A DNA stretch of 64,000 bases from Streptomyces hygroscopicus (GTDB taxonomy: Bacteria > Actinomycetota > Actinomycetes > Streptomycetales > Streptomycetaceae). The DNA is taken from assembly GCA_002021875.1 (NCBI GenBank), contig CP018627.1:8060001-8124000 (forward strand), written 5' to 3'. Made by a program: the position numbers and the translations under genes. The notes beneath the pieces are model-generated. The model searched no databases. It was not told the DNA's origin and saw only the letters and a list, made by a program, of their open reading frames with translations. Below are positions 36,492-45,409 of the stretch, piece after piece (positions within the stretch are counted from its first letter, which is position 1; each line of letters opens with the position of its first letter).

Positions 36492-37159
36492 TGGCCGCCA
36501 AGAAGACGGATACGCCCGAGGTGACGACCGAGACGGTGCCGACCCCGGCCGGGGACGCCCGGATCACCTGGCACCACGCGCCCGGCGCCCATGCCCTGCT
36601 CGCCGCGAGCCACGGCGCCGGCGGGGGCATCGAGGCACGCGACCTGCGCGCGCTGGCCGCGGCGCTCCCCGGGCGCGGAGTGAGCGTCGCGCTGGTCGAG
36701 CAGCCGTGGCGGGTGGCGGGCAAGAAGATCGCGCCCGCGCCCTCGACCCTGGACACCGGATGGCGCGCCCTGTGGCCCGCGCTGCAGAAGGCCGGGCTGC
36801 CGATCGTGGCGGGCGGCCGCAGCGCCGGGGCGCGGGTGGCCTGCCGGACCGGCCGGGAGCTGGGCGCGAAGGCCGTGCTGGCGCTGTCGTTCCCGCTGCA
36901 CTCACCGGGCAAGCCGGAGCGGTCCCGGGCCGATGAGCTGCTGGCCACGGGGGTGCCGACGCTGATCGTCCAGGGCGGCCGGGACCCCTTCGGACGGCCG
37001 GAGGAGTTCCCGGAGCTGCCCGCGGACATGGAGCTCGTGACGGTGCCGTACGGCGATCACGTCTTCGGTCTGCCGAAATCTGCGGACCTCGATGAGGCCG
37101 CGGCGCTCGCCCTGATCACCGGCGCCGTCGCCGACTGGCTGCCGCGCGCCCTGGCCTGA
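36491..37159 (+). CDS. Alpha/beta hydrolase (KANL3/Tex30-like)
   Basis: 222 residues. ASHGAGGG is the oxyanion-side motif, GGRSAGARVA holds the nucleophile serine, and the terminal Asp/His region is PTLIVQGGRDPFG and PYGDHVFG. This matches the dienelactone-hydrolase-like KANL3/Tex30 family; the substrate is unknown. It overlaps the SRAP stop by one nucleotide. The sigma-R promoter for sigR begins 41 bp after the stop. Confidence 0.85.
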   Translation: MAAKKTDTPEVTTETVPTPAGDARITWHHAPGAHALLAASHGAGGGIEARDLRALAAALPGRGVSVALVEQPWRVAGKKIAPAPSTLDTGWRALWPALQKAGLPIVAGGRSAGARVACRTGRELGAKAVLALSFPLHSPGKPERSRADELLATGVPTLIVQGGRDPFGRPEEFPELPADMELVTVPYGDHVFGLPKSADLDEAAALALITGAVADWLPRALA

Positions 37160-37199
37160 CCTGCGCGGGCCGGGGGAGGCGGGGCCGGGCGCCGGGCGC

Positions 37200-37226
37200 G
37201 GGAATGCGACGGAGGGGTCCCGTGTT
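37200..37226 (+). promoter_or_regulatory. Sigma-R autoregulatory promoter (sigRp2-like)
   Basis: GGGAAT (37200-37205), exactly 18 nt, GTT (37224-37226). It stands upstream of the long start at 37297, the position of sigRp2, which drives the longer sigma-R' isoform in S. coelicolor. Confidence 0.9.
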
Positions 37227-37296
37227 GAAAGGGCCGTCGGTGCTCACCGTGTAAGAGGCACCGATACGCGGAATACGAGGAAAGGGAGTTCCCCGC

Positions 37297-38151
37297 ATGG
37301 GTTCGCTTGCTTGCCCGGCCCGTCCGCACGGCGCTGACCTCGACTGGTCGCAGCTGCAGGCGGCACAGGCTGTGAAGATCGGAGCGGCGGGCGCACCGGA
37401 TCGTCGTCTATTCTCCGATTCGAGCGGGTCCACATCCGGACCCGACGCGAAGCTGGAGGAGGTGGGTCAGGTCACTGGGACCGACGCAGGGACCGACGGC
37501 GTTACCGAGGGAGAGCCGGTCGAGCGGTCGCAGGAGACGTCCTCGGAGCGCAACGCGCGCTTTGAGCGGGACGCCCTTGCCTTCCTGGACCAGATGTACT
37601 CGGCCGCGCTGCGGATGACGCGGAACCCGGCCGACGCCGAGGACCTGGTGCAGGAGATGTACGCCAAGGCGTACGGGTCCTTCCACCAGTTCCGCGAGGG
37701 CACCAACCTCAAGGCGTGGCTGTACCGCATCCTGACCAACACCTTCATCAACTCGTACCGCAAGAAGCAGCGGGAGCCCCAGCGCAGCGCGGCCGAGGAG
37801 ATCGAGGACTGGCAGCTCGCGCGCGCCGAGTCGCATATGTCGACCGGTCTGCGGTCCGCCGAGTCGCAGGCCCTCGACCACCTGCCCGACTCCGATGTCA
37901 AGGCAGCCCTTCAGGCCATCCCCGAGGAGTTCCGCATCGCGGTCTATCTCGCGGATGTCGAGGGCTTTGCCTACAAGGAGATCGCGGACATCATGGGTAC
38001 ACCCATCGGTACGGTGATGTCCCGACTGCACCGTGGGCGCCGCCAGCTGCGCGATCTGCTGGAGGACTACGCCCGTGGGCGCGGGCTGGTCCCCGCGGGC
38101 GCGGCCGCCGGGGCGGACGAGTCGCACGATCGGAAAGGCGCGGACTCATGA
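37297..38151 (+). CDS. sigR: ECF sigma factor SigR (thiol-oxidative stress), with long isoform start
   Basis: 284 residues from ATG 37297 (Shine-Dalgarno GGAAAGGGAG). An internal GTG at 37462, immediately behind GGAGGAG, gives a 229-residue form. The extension is exactly 55 residues, the size reported for sigma-R'. Region 2 is [21 protein letters not shown] and the following [12 protein letters not shown], and region 4 is [20 protein letters not shown]. It directs transcription from GGAAY-N18-GTT promoters. The stop overlaps the rsrA start (ATGA). A TATTCT hexamer at 37409-37414 is a weak candidate -10 for the internal constitutive promoter. Confidence 0.96.
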   Translation: MGSLACPARPHGADLDWSQLQAAQAVKIGAAGAPDRRLFSDSSGSTSGPDAKLEEVGQVTGTDAGTDGVTEGEPVERSQETSSERNARFERDALAFLDQMYSAALRMTRNPADAEDLVQEMYAKAYGSFHQFREGTNLKAWLYRILTNTFINSYRKKQREPQRSAAEEIEDWQLARAESHMSTGLRSAESQALDHLPDSDVKAALQAIPEEFRIAVYLADVEGFAYKEIADIMGTPIGTVMSRLHRGRRQLRDLLEDYARGRGLVPAGAAAGADESHDRKGADS

Positions 38152-38465
38152 GCTGCGGAGAGCCGCATGAGACGGACTGCTCCGAGGTTCTCGATCATCT
38201 CTACGAGTTCCTCGACCACGAAATGCCGGACGGCGACTGCGCCAAGTTCGAGGTGCATTTCGACGAGTGCTCTCCGTGCCTGGAGAAGTACGGCCTCGAG
38301 AAGGCCGTGAAGAAGCTCGTGGCGCGGTGCTGCGGCCAGGACGACGTGCCCAGCGACCTCCGCTCGAAGGTCATGGGGCGGATCGAGCTGATCCGCTCCG
38401 GGCAGGTGGTGCCCGAGCGTGAGGTCACCGCGGAGACGAACGCTCCGACCACCGCCCAGGAGTGA
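38148..38465 (+). CDS. rsrA: RsrA zinc-binding redox anti-sigma factor
   Basis: 105 residues of the ZAS family. Cys3, Cys11, Cys31, His37, Cys41, Cys44, Cys61 and Cys62 occupy the same positions as described for RsrA, including the HFDECSPC zinc motif. It holds SigR inactive when reduced and zinc-bound, and disulfide formation releases SigR. The start overlaps the sigR stop, so the two are made in a fixed ratio. A GATC-rich repeat region lies after the gene. Confidence 0.96.
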   Translation: MSCGEPHETDCSEVLDHLYEFLDHEMPDGDCAKFEVHFDECSPCLEKYGLEKAVKKLVARCCGQDDVPSDLRSKVMGRIELIRSGQVVPEREVTAETNAPTTAQE

Positions 38466-38496
38466 CTCCCGGCCTTGAGCGCCGGTGGATCGTCCC

Positions 38497-38560
38497 TCGA
38501 TCGACGGTCCGTTGATCGACTGCCCTTCGACCGTCCGTCGATCGGCCGTCCGCCGATCCT
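38497..38560. repeat. GATC-rich degenerate tandem repeats after rsrA
   Basis: TCGATCGACGGTCCG (38497-38511) and TCGATCGGCCGTCCG (38538-38552) are the clearest copies, with TTGATCGACTGCCC and CCGATCCTC between and after. The 291 bp between rsrA and the next gene hold nothing else I can identify. Confidence 0.6.
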
Positions 38561-38756
38561 CAACCGGCCGGGTGATCGTCAACGAGCCGGGCGTGTTCCC
38601 GGCCCCACCTTCGGTGATCAGATCATCACTCGAAGGGGTGTAATCGGACAGTCCCTCCGATCTCATCCGCCCCAGTCCGGCCTAAGCTCCCCAACCACCT
38701 GACCCGCCTCGTCCTGGAGGGGCGGCGCAACGGACGTGGATGGGGAGGAGGACACC

Positions 38757-40217
38757 GTGCGGGCACTTCCCCACGAGGCGCGCGCCTATGTCCTGTGCGC
38801 CGTGCTCGCCGGAGGGCTCTGCGCCGCCCCGGCCGTACGGCCCGGAGCGGCCGTCCCCTGGGCCACGGCCGCCCTGCTCGCCGTGGTGCACGCGGTGGGC
38901 TCCAGGGTCCGCGCCCGCTGGCCCGAATGGTGCAGCCCCGTCCTTCTGGCCGGGGCCTTTCTGCTGCCGCCCGCCGCCGCGGCGCTGGTCGCCGTGCCCG
39001 GTGCGCTGCTCGCCCGCGTCGAGCGGCCACCGGCCGGGGCACGGCGGGCCTGGCGCGCCGCACGGCTCTCGCTGGCCGTCTGGGCCGCCTCGTGCGCCTT
39101 CGCGGCTCTGGGCGGCCCTCGGGCCCTCAGCGCCCTGTGGGCGCTCGGTGGCGGCGCCCAGGCCCCCGCTGCGCAGCTTGCCGCCGCCGAGGCATCCGGT
39201 ACGCCCGGCTTTGCGTACGCCCTGGCGGTCGCCGTAGCCGCCGCGCTCGTCCTGGGGCTGACCGCCACCGCCCTGGAGGGCGGGGTGCTGGTCACCGCCG
39301 AGCGCCACTCCCCGCGCGCCGCCTGGTGCGGCCGGCTGCCCGGCGCGCTCGCCCCGTATCTGGTGCACGGGCCCGCCGGGCTCGCCATGGCGGTGCTCTG
39401 GCGCAGCCCTTACGGACCGGCGGCGGCCCTGCTGGTGCTGCTGCCGATGTACGTCTGCGCCTGCGGTTTCGTGCTCTACCGCCGCGAGAGCGCCGCCCAT
39501 CAGGCCACCATCCGGGCCCTGGTCCAGGCGGTCGACATCAAGGACCGCTACACCCGGGGCCACAGCGAGCGCGTCGGCCGCGCCTCCGCGATGATCGCCC
39601 GCGAACTGGGCATGAGCGGCGACCGGCTGGAGGGGGTGCGGATCGCGGGCATCCTCCACGACGTGGGCAAGCTCGGCGTGCCCACCCGGCTGCTGCGGAA
39701 GAACGGCCCGCTCACCCCCGATGAGCGCCGGGTGATCGAGCTCCACCCCGAGTACGGCGACGAGATGGTGCGCGGCATCGGCTTCCTGGGCGAGGCGCGG
39801 GCCGCGATCCTCCACCACCATGAGCGGCTGGACGGCAGCGGCTATCCGTACGGGCTCGCCGGGGCGCAGATCCCCGAGTTCGCCCGGGTGGTCGCGGTGG
39901 CGGACGCCTTCGACGCGATGACCTCGACGCGGACGTACCGCAGGGCCCGGCCGGTGGACACGGCCGTGGAGGAGCTGGAGCGGTGCGCGGGATCGCAGTT
40001 CGACCCCCGGATGGTGCGGGCCCTCAGCACCGCACTGGACCGCCACGGCTGGCATGCGGCGGTCACCGCGGACGCCCCCGAGGAGCGCGGAAACGTCCCG
40101 CCAGATCCCCTGAGCCCGCCGCTGGAGCTGCCGCCCCTGGTGCGCGCGGCGGCCTCCGGCCCGGCGGACGACCCAGAGCTCCGCCCCGGCCGCGACGGCC
40201 CTGGCGGTGCGCCATGA
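38757..40217 (+). CDS. Membrane HD-GYP domain protein
   Basis: 486 residues: several N-terminal hydrophobic segments (about residues 1-250), then a full HD-GYP domain. It shows TRGHSERVG, the HD pair in ILHDVGKLGVP, LTPDERRVIELHPEYG, and HHHERLDGSGYPYGL with the GYP signature. HD-GYP domains usually hydrolyse cyclic di-nucleotides, and the intact motif predicts activity. I chose GTG 38757 because GGGGAGGAGG lies 6 nt upstream. An earlier in-frame GTG at 38736 lacks this. The stop overlaps the next start (ATGA). Confidence 0.88.
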   Translation: MRALPHEARAYVLCAVLAGGLCAAPAVRPGAAVPWATAALLAVVHAVGSRVRARWPEWCSPVLLAGAFLLPPAAAALVAVPGALLARVERPPAGARRAWRAARLSLAVWAASCAFAALGGPRALSALWALGGGAQAPAAQLAAAEASGTPGFAYALAVAVAAALVLGLTATALEGGVLVTAERHSPRAAWCGRLPGALAPYLVHGPAGLAMAVLWRSPYGPAAALLVLLPMYVCACGFVLYRRESAAHQATIRALVQAVDIKDRYTRGHSERVGRASAMIARELGMSGDRLEGVRIAGILHDVGKLGVPTRLLRKNGPLTPDERRVIELHPEYGDEMVRGIGFLGEARAAILHHHERLDGSGYPYGLAGAQIPEFARVVAVADAFDAMTSTRTYRRARPVDTAVEELERCAGSQFDPRMVRALSTALDRHGWHAAVTADAPEERGNVPPDPLSPPLELPPLVRAAASGPADDPELRPGRDGPGGAP

Positions 40218-42286
40218 GCCCCACCCAGGACCCGCCCGCCGCACCCGTCCCGGACGGCCCGGATGGCCCGAGCCGGGACCCCCGGCCCGCCCGGCGCCCG
40301 CGCCGCGCCGCTCCGGACGGCCCCGCCCCCGGGGCGGCCCCGGCACGGGCCGGAGGAGAGCCCGTCCCGCCGGGTGCCCCGGACGCGCCGGACGGCTTAG
40401 GCGCCCCGGGCGCCCCGAATGCCTCGGACGGCGGCGCGGCCCGTGGCACGACCAGCCTCGGACCGCGCGACCGGGACGAGAGCGCGGCCCAGTGGCCATC
40501 CAGGGCGGCCCGCCCCGCCCCGGCACCGGCCGCACCTCGCCTCCCGAACGCCCTCCGCGGCAGCCTCGACTGGCTCGCGGAACGACACGACCGAGCCCTC
40601 CACCGCGCCCGCCGACAGCAAGGCGAGACCGCGCCCGCCCGTGAGGAGACCCGGCCCACGGCCGCCGACAAGGGCGATGGTCCGGCCGCGGACCGTAAGG
40701 GGAGCCGCGGCGCGGGCGTCCGTAAGGGGAGTCGTGGCGCGGGCGCCCGCCAGGGGGTCCAGGGTGCGGGCGTCCTCGAGGGAGACCAGGGCGCAGGCGT
40801 CCGCGGAGAGGGCCGTGGCGCGGGTGTCCGTAAGGGCGGCGTGGGCGTCGTCCGTAGGGGCGGTGCGGGCATCCGCCGGGCGGGCCGCGGCGCGGGTGTC
40901 CGTGAGGGCGGCATGGGCGTCCGTTGGGCGAGTCGGGGTCCGGGCTACCGCGAAAGGGGCGTGAGGGCTCGGGAGCGGGAGCGCATATCGGGGCGCCGTT
41001 ACGGCGGCCTTACCGTCGTCGCCGTCTACGGCGCGGCCGGGGCGCTTGCCGTGGTCGCGCTTGTGTGGACCGAGTGGCACGGGGTGCGGCAGCCGGAGGC
41101 GGCGCTGGCCTTCGGGGCGCTCATCGCCGTAGGGGAGGCGATCCGGTGCGTGGAGGCACCGCCCGCGCTTCCGGGGGGCAGTGGGGTGCCCGATCCGCGT
41201 GGTGAGCCCGCGCCCGTCGCCGCCGCGGGCGCCCTCGGCTACGCACTGTTCGGGCGGCTCGGCGGGGAGCCGACCACACACGGTGTCCTCCAGGTGGTCA
41301 CCGTCGTCGTGGCCGCCTCCCTGGCCGGGCTGGTGGCGCCGCTGGCGCTGGGCTGTCCGGTCGACCCCGGCCACACCGCCCGCCGGGTGCTGACCGTCGC
41401 GTTCGCCGCCATCTGCTTCCAACCGCTGCACCGGACCGGCCTCTTGGCCTCCTGGCTCGGCCACAGCCCGTATCTCGTCGGCTATTTGCTCGCCCTGCTG
41501 GCCCTGACCGCTCTGTGCGACGCGGTCCTGGCCGCCGCCCTCGCCCGCGCCCGTACCGGCTGGCCTTACGGACCGCTGCTCCGCGACGAGCTGCGGTCGC
41601 TGCCCGGCGTGGCGGCGGCGGTCTGCGCGACCGCGGTGGTGATGCCGCTCACCGTGGCCGTCGCCGGGCTGTGGCCGGTGCCGGTGCTGGCGGTGCCGCT
41701 GCTGCTGATCCAGTACTCCTACCGCCGCTACGCGGGGATACGGGCCACCTACCGCCAGACCATCGCCTCCCTGGCCCGGTCGACCGAGATAGCCGGGTAC
41801 ACCCTGACGGGCCACGCCCGTGAGGTGGCCGCGCTGAGCCGGGCGGTCGGGCGTGAGCTGGGGCTCTCCGAGCCGCGGCTGACCGTGCTGGAGTACGCGG
41901 CGCTGATGCACGACATCGGCCAGCTCTCGCTGCTGGACCCGGTGCCCGCCGGGGCCACCGAGCCGCTGCCCGCCGCCGAGCAGCGCAAAATCGCGCTGCT
42001 CGGCGGCGCTGTGGTCCGCCAGACCGGGGTACCCGCCGAGGTGGCACAGGTCGTGGAGCGCCAGGCGGACCCGTACCGCGAGCAGCCGCTCGCCGCGCGT
42101 ATCGTGCGCGCGGTGAACGCGTACACCGAGCTGATCAGCGGGCCAGGGGCCGAGGGAACGGCCGGGGCGGCCGCCCTGCGCGCCCTGGAGCGGCTGCGGC
42201 TGGCCACGGCGCGCGACTTCGACCCCATCGTGGTCGAGACGCTCGCCACGGTGCTGTCGCGCCAGGTGTACGGCCGGCCCCGGTGA
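40214..42286 (+). CDS. Membrane HD-domain protein with collagen-like low-complexity N-terminal region
   Basis: 690 residues. Residues 1-135 are Pro/Ala/Asp-rich. Residues about 150-245 are a Gly-Arg repeat (variants of RGAGVRKGS). Several membrane helices follow (about 260-510). The C-terminal domain has ALMHDIGQLSLLDP, an HD pair, but no GYP motif: the second signature reads RQADPYREQPLAARI. It looks like a degenerate partner of the preceding HD-GYP protein, to which it is translationally coupled. The likely function is regulatory or structural rather than catalytic. No close family recognised. Confidence 0.75.
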   Translation: MSPTQDPPAAPVPDGPDGPSRDPRPARRPRRAAPDGPAPGAAPARAGGEPVPPGAPDAPDGLGAPGAPNASDGGAARGTTSLGPRDRDESAAQWPSRAARPAPAPAAPRLPNALRGSLDWLAERHDRALHRARRQQGETAPAREETRPTAADKGDGPAADRKGSRGAGVRKGSRGAGARQGVQGAGVLEGDQGAGVRGEGRGAGVRKGGVGVVRRGGAGIRRAGRGAGVREGGMGVRWASRGPGYRERGVRARERERISGRRYGGLTVVAVYGAAGALAVVALVWTEWHGVRQPEAALAFGALIAVGEAIRCVEAPPALPGGSGVPDPRGEPAPVAAAGALGYALFGRLGGEPTTHGVLQVVTVVVAASLAGLVAPLALGCPVDPGHTARRVLTVAFAAICFQPLHRTGLLASWLGHSPYLVGYLLALLALTALCDAVLAAALARARTGWPYGPLLRDELRSLPGVAAAVCATAVVMPLTVAVAGLWPVPVLAVPLLLIQYSYRRYAGIRATYRQTIASLARSTEIAGYTLTGHAREVAALSRAVGRELGLSEPRLTVLEYAALMHDIGQLSLLDPVPAGATEPLPAAEQRKIALLGGAVVRQTGVPAEVAQVVERQADPYREQPLAARIVRAVNAYTELISGPGAEGTAGAAALRALERLRLATARDFDPIVVETLATVLSRQVYGRPR
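40690..40945 (+). repeat. Degenerate in-gene repeat encoding RGAGVRKG-type units
   Basis: About ten imperfect copies of a 21-24 bp unit of the type GGCGCGGGCGTCCGTAAGGG, in frame within the HD-domain gene. Unit boundaries are variable. Confidence 0.65.
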
Positions 42287-42519
42287 GAACTCGCCGGTAA
42301 TAAGCGGGGCTCCCGAGGGGCATGGTTGGATGCGAGGAGAGGGGTGCCAGGCCGAATGGCCGGTGGCAAGGAGGTGTGGAGGGCTTCGCATCCCGGCCGG
42401 AGGGTGAGGGGCCGGGCTGAGATGTCCGCGAATGTGTGGCAGGTTGTCTTCAAGGGAGGGCGACGCCGTCCGCGAAGGCATCTGGTACGGGACGACTTCG
42501 ATACCGGCAGGCGGGAATC

Positions 42520-43506
42520 GTGAAGATCTTCGGCAAGGTACGGCACCGGCCGTCCGCCTCATGGCGGCAGGCCACGGACCGTGCGTTCACGCTCATCGGC
42601 GACGGCCGGTACGAGGACGCGGGAGCGCTGCTGACCCGCGCCGCCGACCTGGAGCCGTGGCTGTCGGAGTCCTGGTTCAACCTGGCGCTGCTGCACAAGT
42701 TCCGGCACGACTGGGAGCAGGCGCGCGCCGCGGGGCTGCGGGCGGTCGCGCTGCTGGACCGCGAGACGGGCGCTCCGGACTGGTGGAACGTGGGAATCGC
42801 GGCGACCGCGCTGCAGGACTGGCCGCTGGCCCGCCGCGCCTGGCAGGCGTACGGGCTGAAGGTGCCCGGAGAGGCGTCCGCGTCCGGGGAGCCGCTCGGC
42901 ATGGAGCTGGGCAGCGCGGCGGTGCGGCTGTCCCCTGAGGGCGAGGCCGAGGTTGTCTGGGGCCGCCGGCTGGACCCGGCCCGGATCGAGGTGCTGTCCA
43001 TCCCGCTGCCGTCCTCCGGGCGGCGCTGGGGCGAGGTGGTGCTGCACGACGGCGTACCGCACGGCGAGCGTGTGACCTCCGCGGGCCCCTCGTACCCGGT
43101 CTTCGACGAGATCGAGCTGTGGGCGCCGTCCCCGGTGCCGACCTGGGTGGTGCTGCTGGAGGCGGCCACCGAGGCCGACCGGGACGCCCTGGAGCGGCTC
43201 GCGGCGGACGCGGGCTTCGCGGCCGAGGACTGGTCGTCCTCGGTGCGGCTGCTGTGCCGCTCCTGCTCGGAGAGCCGGATGCCCAGCGACGAGGGCGAGG
43301 GCGAGCATCTGGACCCGCACGACCACAGCGAACCGGGCCACCCCGGGCCGCTGGGCCACCGTATGGCGGGCTCGGGCTCGCTGTGGGTCCCCGAGCGCGA
43401 ATGCGGGATCGCGGCGCCCGGCGGGCTGGTGCGGGGGCTGCTGGACGGCTGGGTCGCCGACAGTCCGGACACCCGTGAGTGGCGGGACCTGGAAGAGGTC
43501 TGCTGA
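42520..43506 (+). CDS. TPR-containing hypothetical protein
   Basis: 328 residues. The N-terminal about 115 residues contain two to three tetratricopeptide units (RAFTLIGDGRYEDAGALLTRAADLEP, SWFNLALLHKFRHDWEQARA). The rest is a conserved actinobacterial domain without known motifs, including a CRSC pair and a histidine-rich loop (HLDPHDHSEPGHPG) that could bind metal. The start GTG 42520 (MKIFGK) has only a weak GGGA site. No signal peptide. The 233 bp before it show no clear promoter. Function unknown. Confidence 0.78.
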   Translation: MKIFGKVRHRPSASWRQATDRAFTLIGDGRYEDAGALLTRAADLEPWLSESWFNLALLHKFRHDWEQARAAGLRAVALLDRETGAPDWWNVGIAATALQDWPLARRAWQAYGLKVPGEASASGEPLGMELGSAAVRLSPEGEAEVVWGRRLDPARIEVLSIPLPSSGRRWGEVVLHDGVPHGERVTSAGPSYPVFDEIELWAPSPVPTWVVLLEAATEADRDALERLAADAGFAAEDWSSSVRLLCRSCSESRMPSDEGEGEHLDPHDHSEPGHPGPLGHRMAGSGSLWVPERECGIAAPGGLVRGLLDGWVADSPDTREWRDLEEVC

Positions 43507-43703
43507 CCGCCTGGCGGCCGCGCCGGTGGCAGGGCTCCGCCCCAGACCCCGCCCCGTAGGTCCCGGAAGGCCCGGAAGGCCCGGAAGGTCCGGAGGGCCC
43601 GTGGAGGCCCGCTCACAGCGCGTGAGCACACCGCGCCCGGGCGCGTCGTGCCCGTACCCTGTAGGGCGACGCATCACGGTTGAGGGAAGGCACACGGCGG
43701 ACG

Positions 43704-44333
43704 ATGTCGCAGCAAGGGACGAAACAGCAGGTGGTCGACGATTTCATCGTGGACACGGAGGACTGCGAGGAGCGTGAGCGGGCCTTCCGCGAGCGCGGCA
43801 CCGCCCGCCCGATCACCGTTTACGGCAACCCGGTCCTGCACAAGGAGTGCCGGGACGTGACCGTGTTCGACGAGGAGCTGGCGCGGCTCGTCGACGACAT
43901 GTTCGCCAGCCAGCGGGCGGCGGAGGGCGTGGGCCTGGCCGCCAACCAGATCGGTGTCGACCTCAAGGTCTTCGTCTACGACTGCATGGACGACGAGGGC
44001 GTCCGCCATGTGGGCGCGGTGTGCAACCCGGTGCTGGAGGAGCTGCCCGCCGATCGCCGGGTGCTGGACGACTCCAATGAGGGCTGTCTGTCGGTTCCCA
44101 CGGCCTACATGGAGCTGGCCCGCCCCGACTACGCGGTGGTGCGCGGCCAGGACCTCGACGGCGAGCCGATCGCGGTGCGTGGCACCGGCTACTTCGCGCG
44201 CTGTCTGCAGCACGAGACCGACCACCTGTACGGCTACCTGTACATCGACCGGCTCTCCAAGCGAGACCGTAAGGATGTGCTGAAGCAGATGGCCGAGGGC
44301 ACCGCCCGCTATGAGACGGTGCCCAACGACTGA
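43704..44333 (+). CDS. def: Peptide deformylase
   Basis: 209 residues. The three deformylase motifs are present: [17 protein letters not shown] (metal Cys) and QHETDHLYG (metal His pair with catalytic Glu). The enzyme removes the formyl group from nascent proteins. The first about 40 residues form an acidic extension. The start is ATG 43704 with GAGGGAAGG upstream at a slightly long spacing. Convergent with nrdB across a strong terminator. Before the gene, 43558-43600 is a run of CCGGAAGG repeats. Confidence 0.95.
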   Translation: MSQQGTKQQVVDDFIVDTEDCEERERAFRERGTARPITVYGNPVLHKECRDVTVFDEELARLVDDMFASQRAAEGVGLAANQIGVDLKVFVYDCMDDEGVRHVGAVCNPVLEELPADRRVLDDSNEGCLSVPTAYMELARPDYAVVRGQDLDGEPIAVRGTGYFARCLQHETDHLYGYLYIDRLSKRDRKDVLKQMAEGTARYETVPND

Positions 44334-44346
44334 GTGTGCCGTACCT

Positions 44347-44389
44347 CACAGGGCGGGCCGGACCCACGCGGGATCCGGCCCGCCCTGTG
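44347..44389. terminator. Bidirectional terminator between def and nrdB
   Basis: A 16-bp perfect stem, CACAGGGCGGGCCGGA (44347-44362) with its complement at 44374-44389, loop 11 nt. It serves both convergent genes. Confidence 0.85.
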
Positions 44390-44392
44390 GCA

Positions 44393-45409
44393 TCAGAAGT
44401 CGTCGTCGAAGGCGACCGAGCCCTCGACCGCGACCTGGTAGGCCGAGGCGCGGCGCTCGAAGAAGTTGGTCAGCTCCTGGACGTTCTGCAGCTCCATGAA
44501 GGAGAACGGGTTCTCCGAGCCGAAGACCGCGGGGAAGCCGAGGCGCATCAGGCGCTGGTCGGCCACGCACTGCAGATACTCCTGCATCGACGCGGTGTTC
44601 ATGCCCGGCAGCCCCTCCCCGCACAGATCGCGGGCGAACTGCAGCTCCGCCTCGACGGCCTCCTTGAGCATGTCGGTGACCTGCTGCTGGAGCTCGTCGT
44701 CGAAGAGGTCCGGCTCCTCCTCGCGGACGGTGTCCACGACCGAGAAGGCGAACTCCATGTGCATCGACTCATCGCGGAACACCCAGTTGGTGCCCGTCGC
44801 CAGGCCGTGCAGCAGCCCCCGCGAGCGCAGCCAGTACACGTACGCGAAGGCGCCGTAGAAGAACAGCCCCTCGATGCAGGCCGCGAAGCAGATCAGGTTG
44901 AGCAGGAAGCGGCGGCGGTCCTCCTTGGTCTCCAGCCGGTCGATCTTCTCCACCGAGTCCATCCAGCGGAAGCAGAACTCCGCCTTCTCCCTGATGGAGG
45001 GGATGTTCTCGACGGCGGCGAAGGCCGCGGCGCGGTCGTCCGGGTCGGGGAGGTAGGTGTCCAGCAGCGTCAGATAGAACTGGACGTGCACCGCCTCCTC
45101 GAAGAGCTGCCGCGACAGATACAGCCGCGCCTCGGGGGAGTTGATGTGCTTGTAGAGCGTCAGCACCAGGTTGTTGGCCACGATCGAGTCGCCGGTCGCG
45201 AAGAAGGCGACCAGACGGCCGATCAGATGCTGCTCACCGGGGGAGAGCTTGGCGAGGTCGGTGACGTCGGAGTGGAGGTCGACCTCCTCCACGGTCCAGG
45301 TGTTCTTGATCGCGTCGCGGTAGCGGTCGTAGAACTCCGGGTACCGCATCGGCCGCAGGGTGAGTTCGAAGCCCGGGTCGAGCAGGTTCTTCTGGGACGT
45401 GGGGGACAT
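44393..45409 (-). CDS. nrdB: Class Ia ribonucleotide reductase small subunit
   Basis: 338 residues of the ferritin-like R2 fold that generates the tyrosyl radical for NrdA. Iron ligands are in the FEEAVHVQFY and RDESMHMEFAF helices. The C-terminal tail ends in VAFDDDF, which would dock on NrdA. The ATG (45409) shares its A with the nrdA stop (TAATG), so the pair is translationally coupled. No third nrd gene follows before the terminator. Confidence 0.95.
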   Translation of the reverse strand: MSPTSQKNLLDPGFELTLRPMRYPEFYDRYRDAIKNTWTVEEVDLHSDVTDLAKLSPGEQHLIGRLVAFFATGDSIVANNLVLTLYKHINSPEARLYLSRQLFEEAVHVQFYLTLLDTYLPDPDDRAAAFAAVENIPSIREKAEFCFRWMDSVEKIDRLETKEDRRRFLLNLICFAACIEGLFFYGAFAYVYWLRSRGLLHGLATGTNWVFRDESMHMEFAFSVVDTVREEEPDLFDDELQQQVTDMLKEAVEAELQFARDLCGEGLPGMNTASMQEYLQCVADQRLMRLGFPAVFGSENPFSFMELQNVQELTNFFERRASAYQVAVEGSVAFDDDF

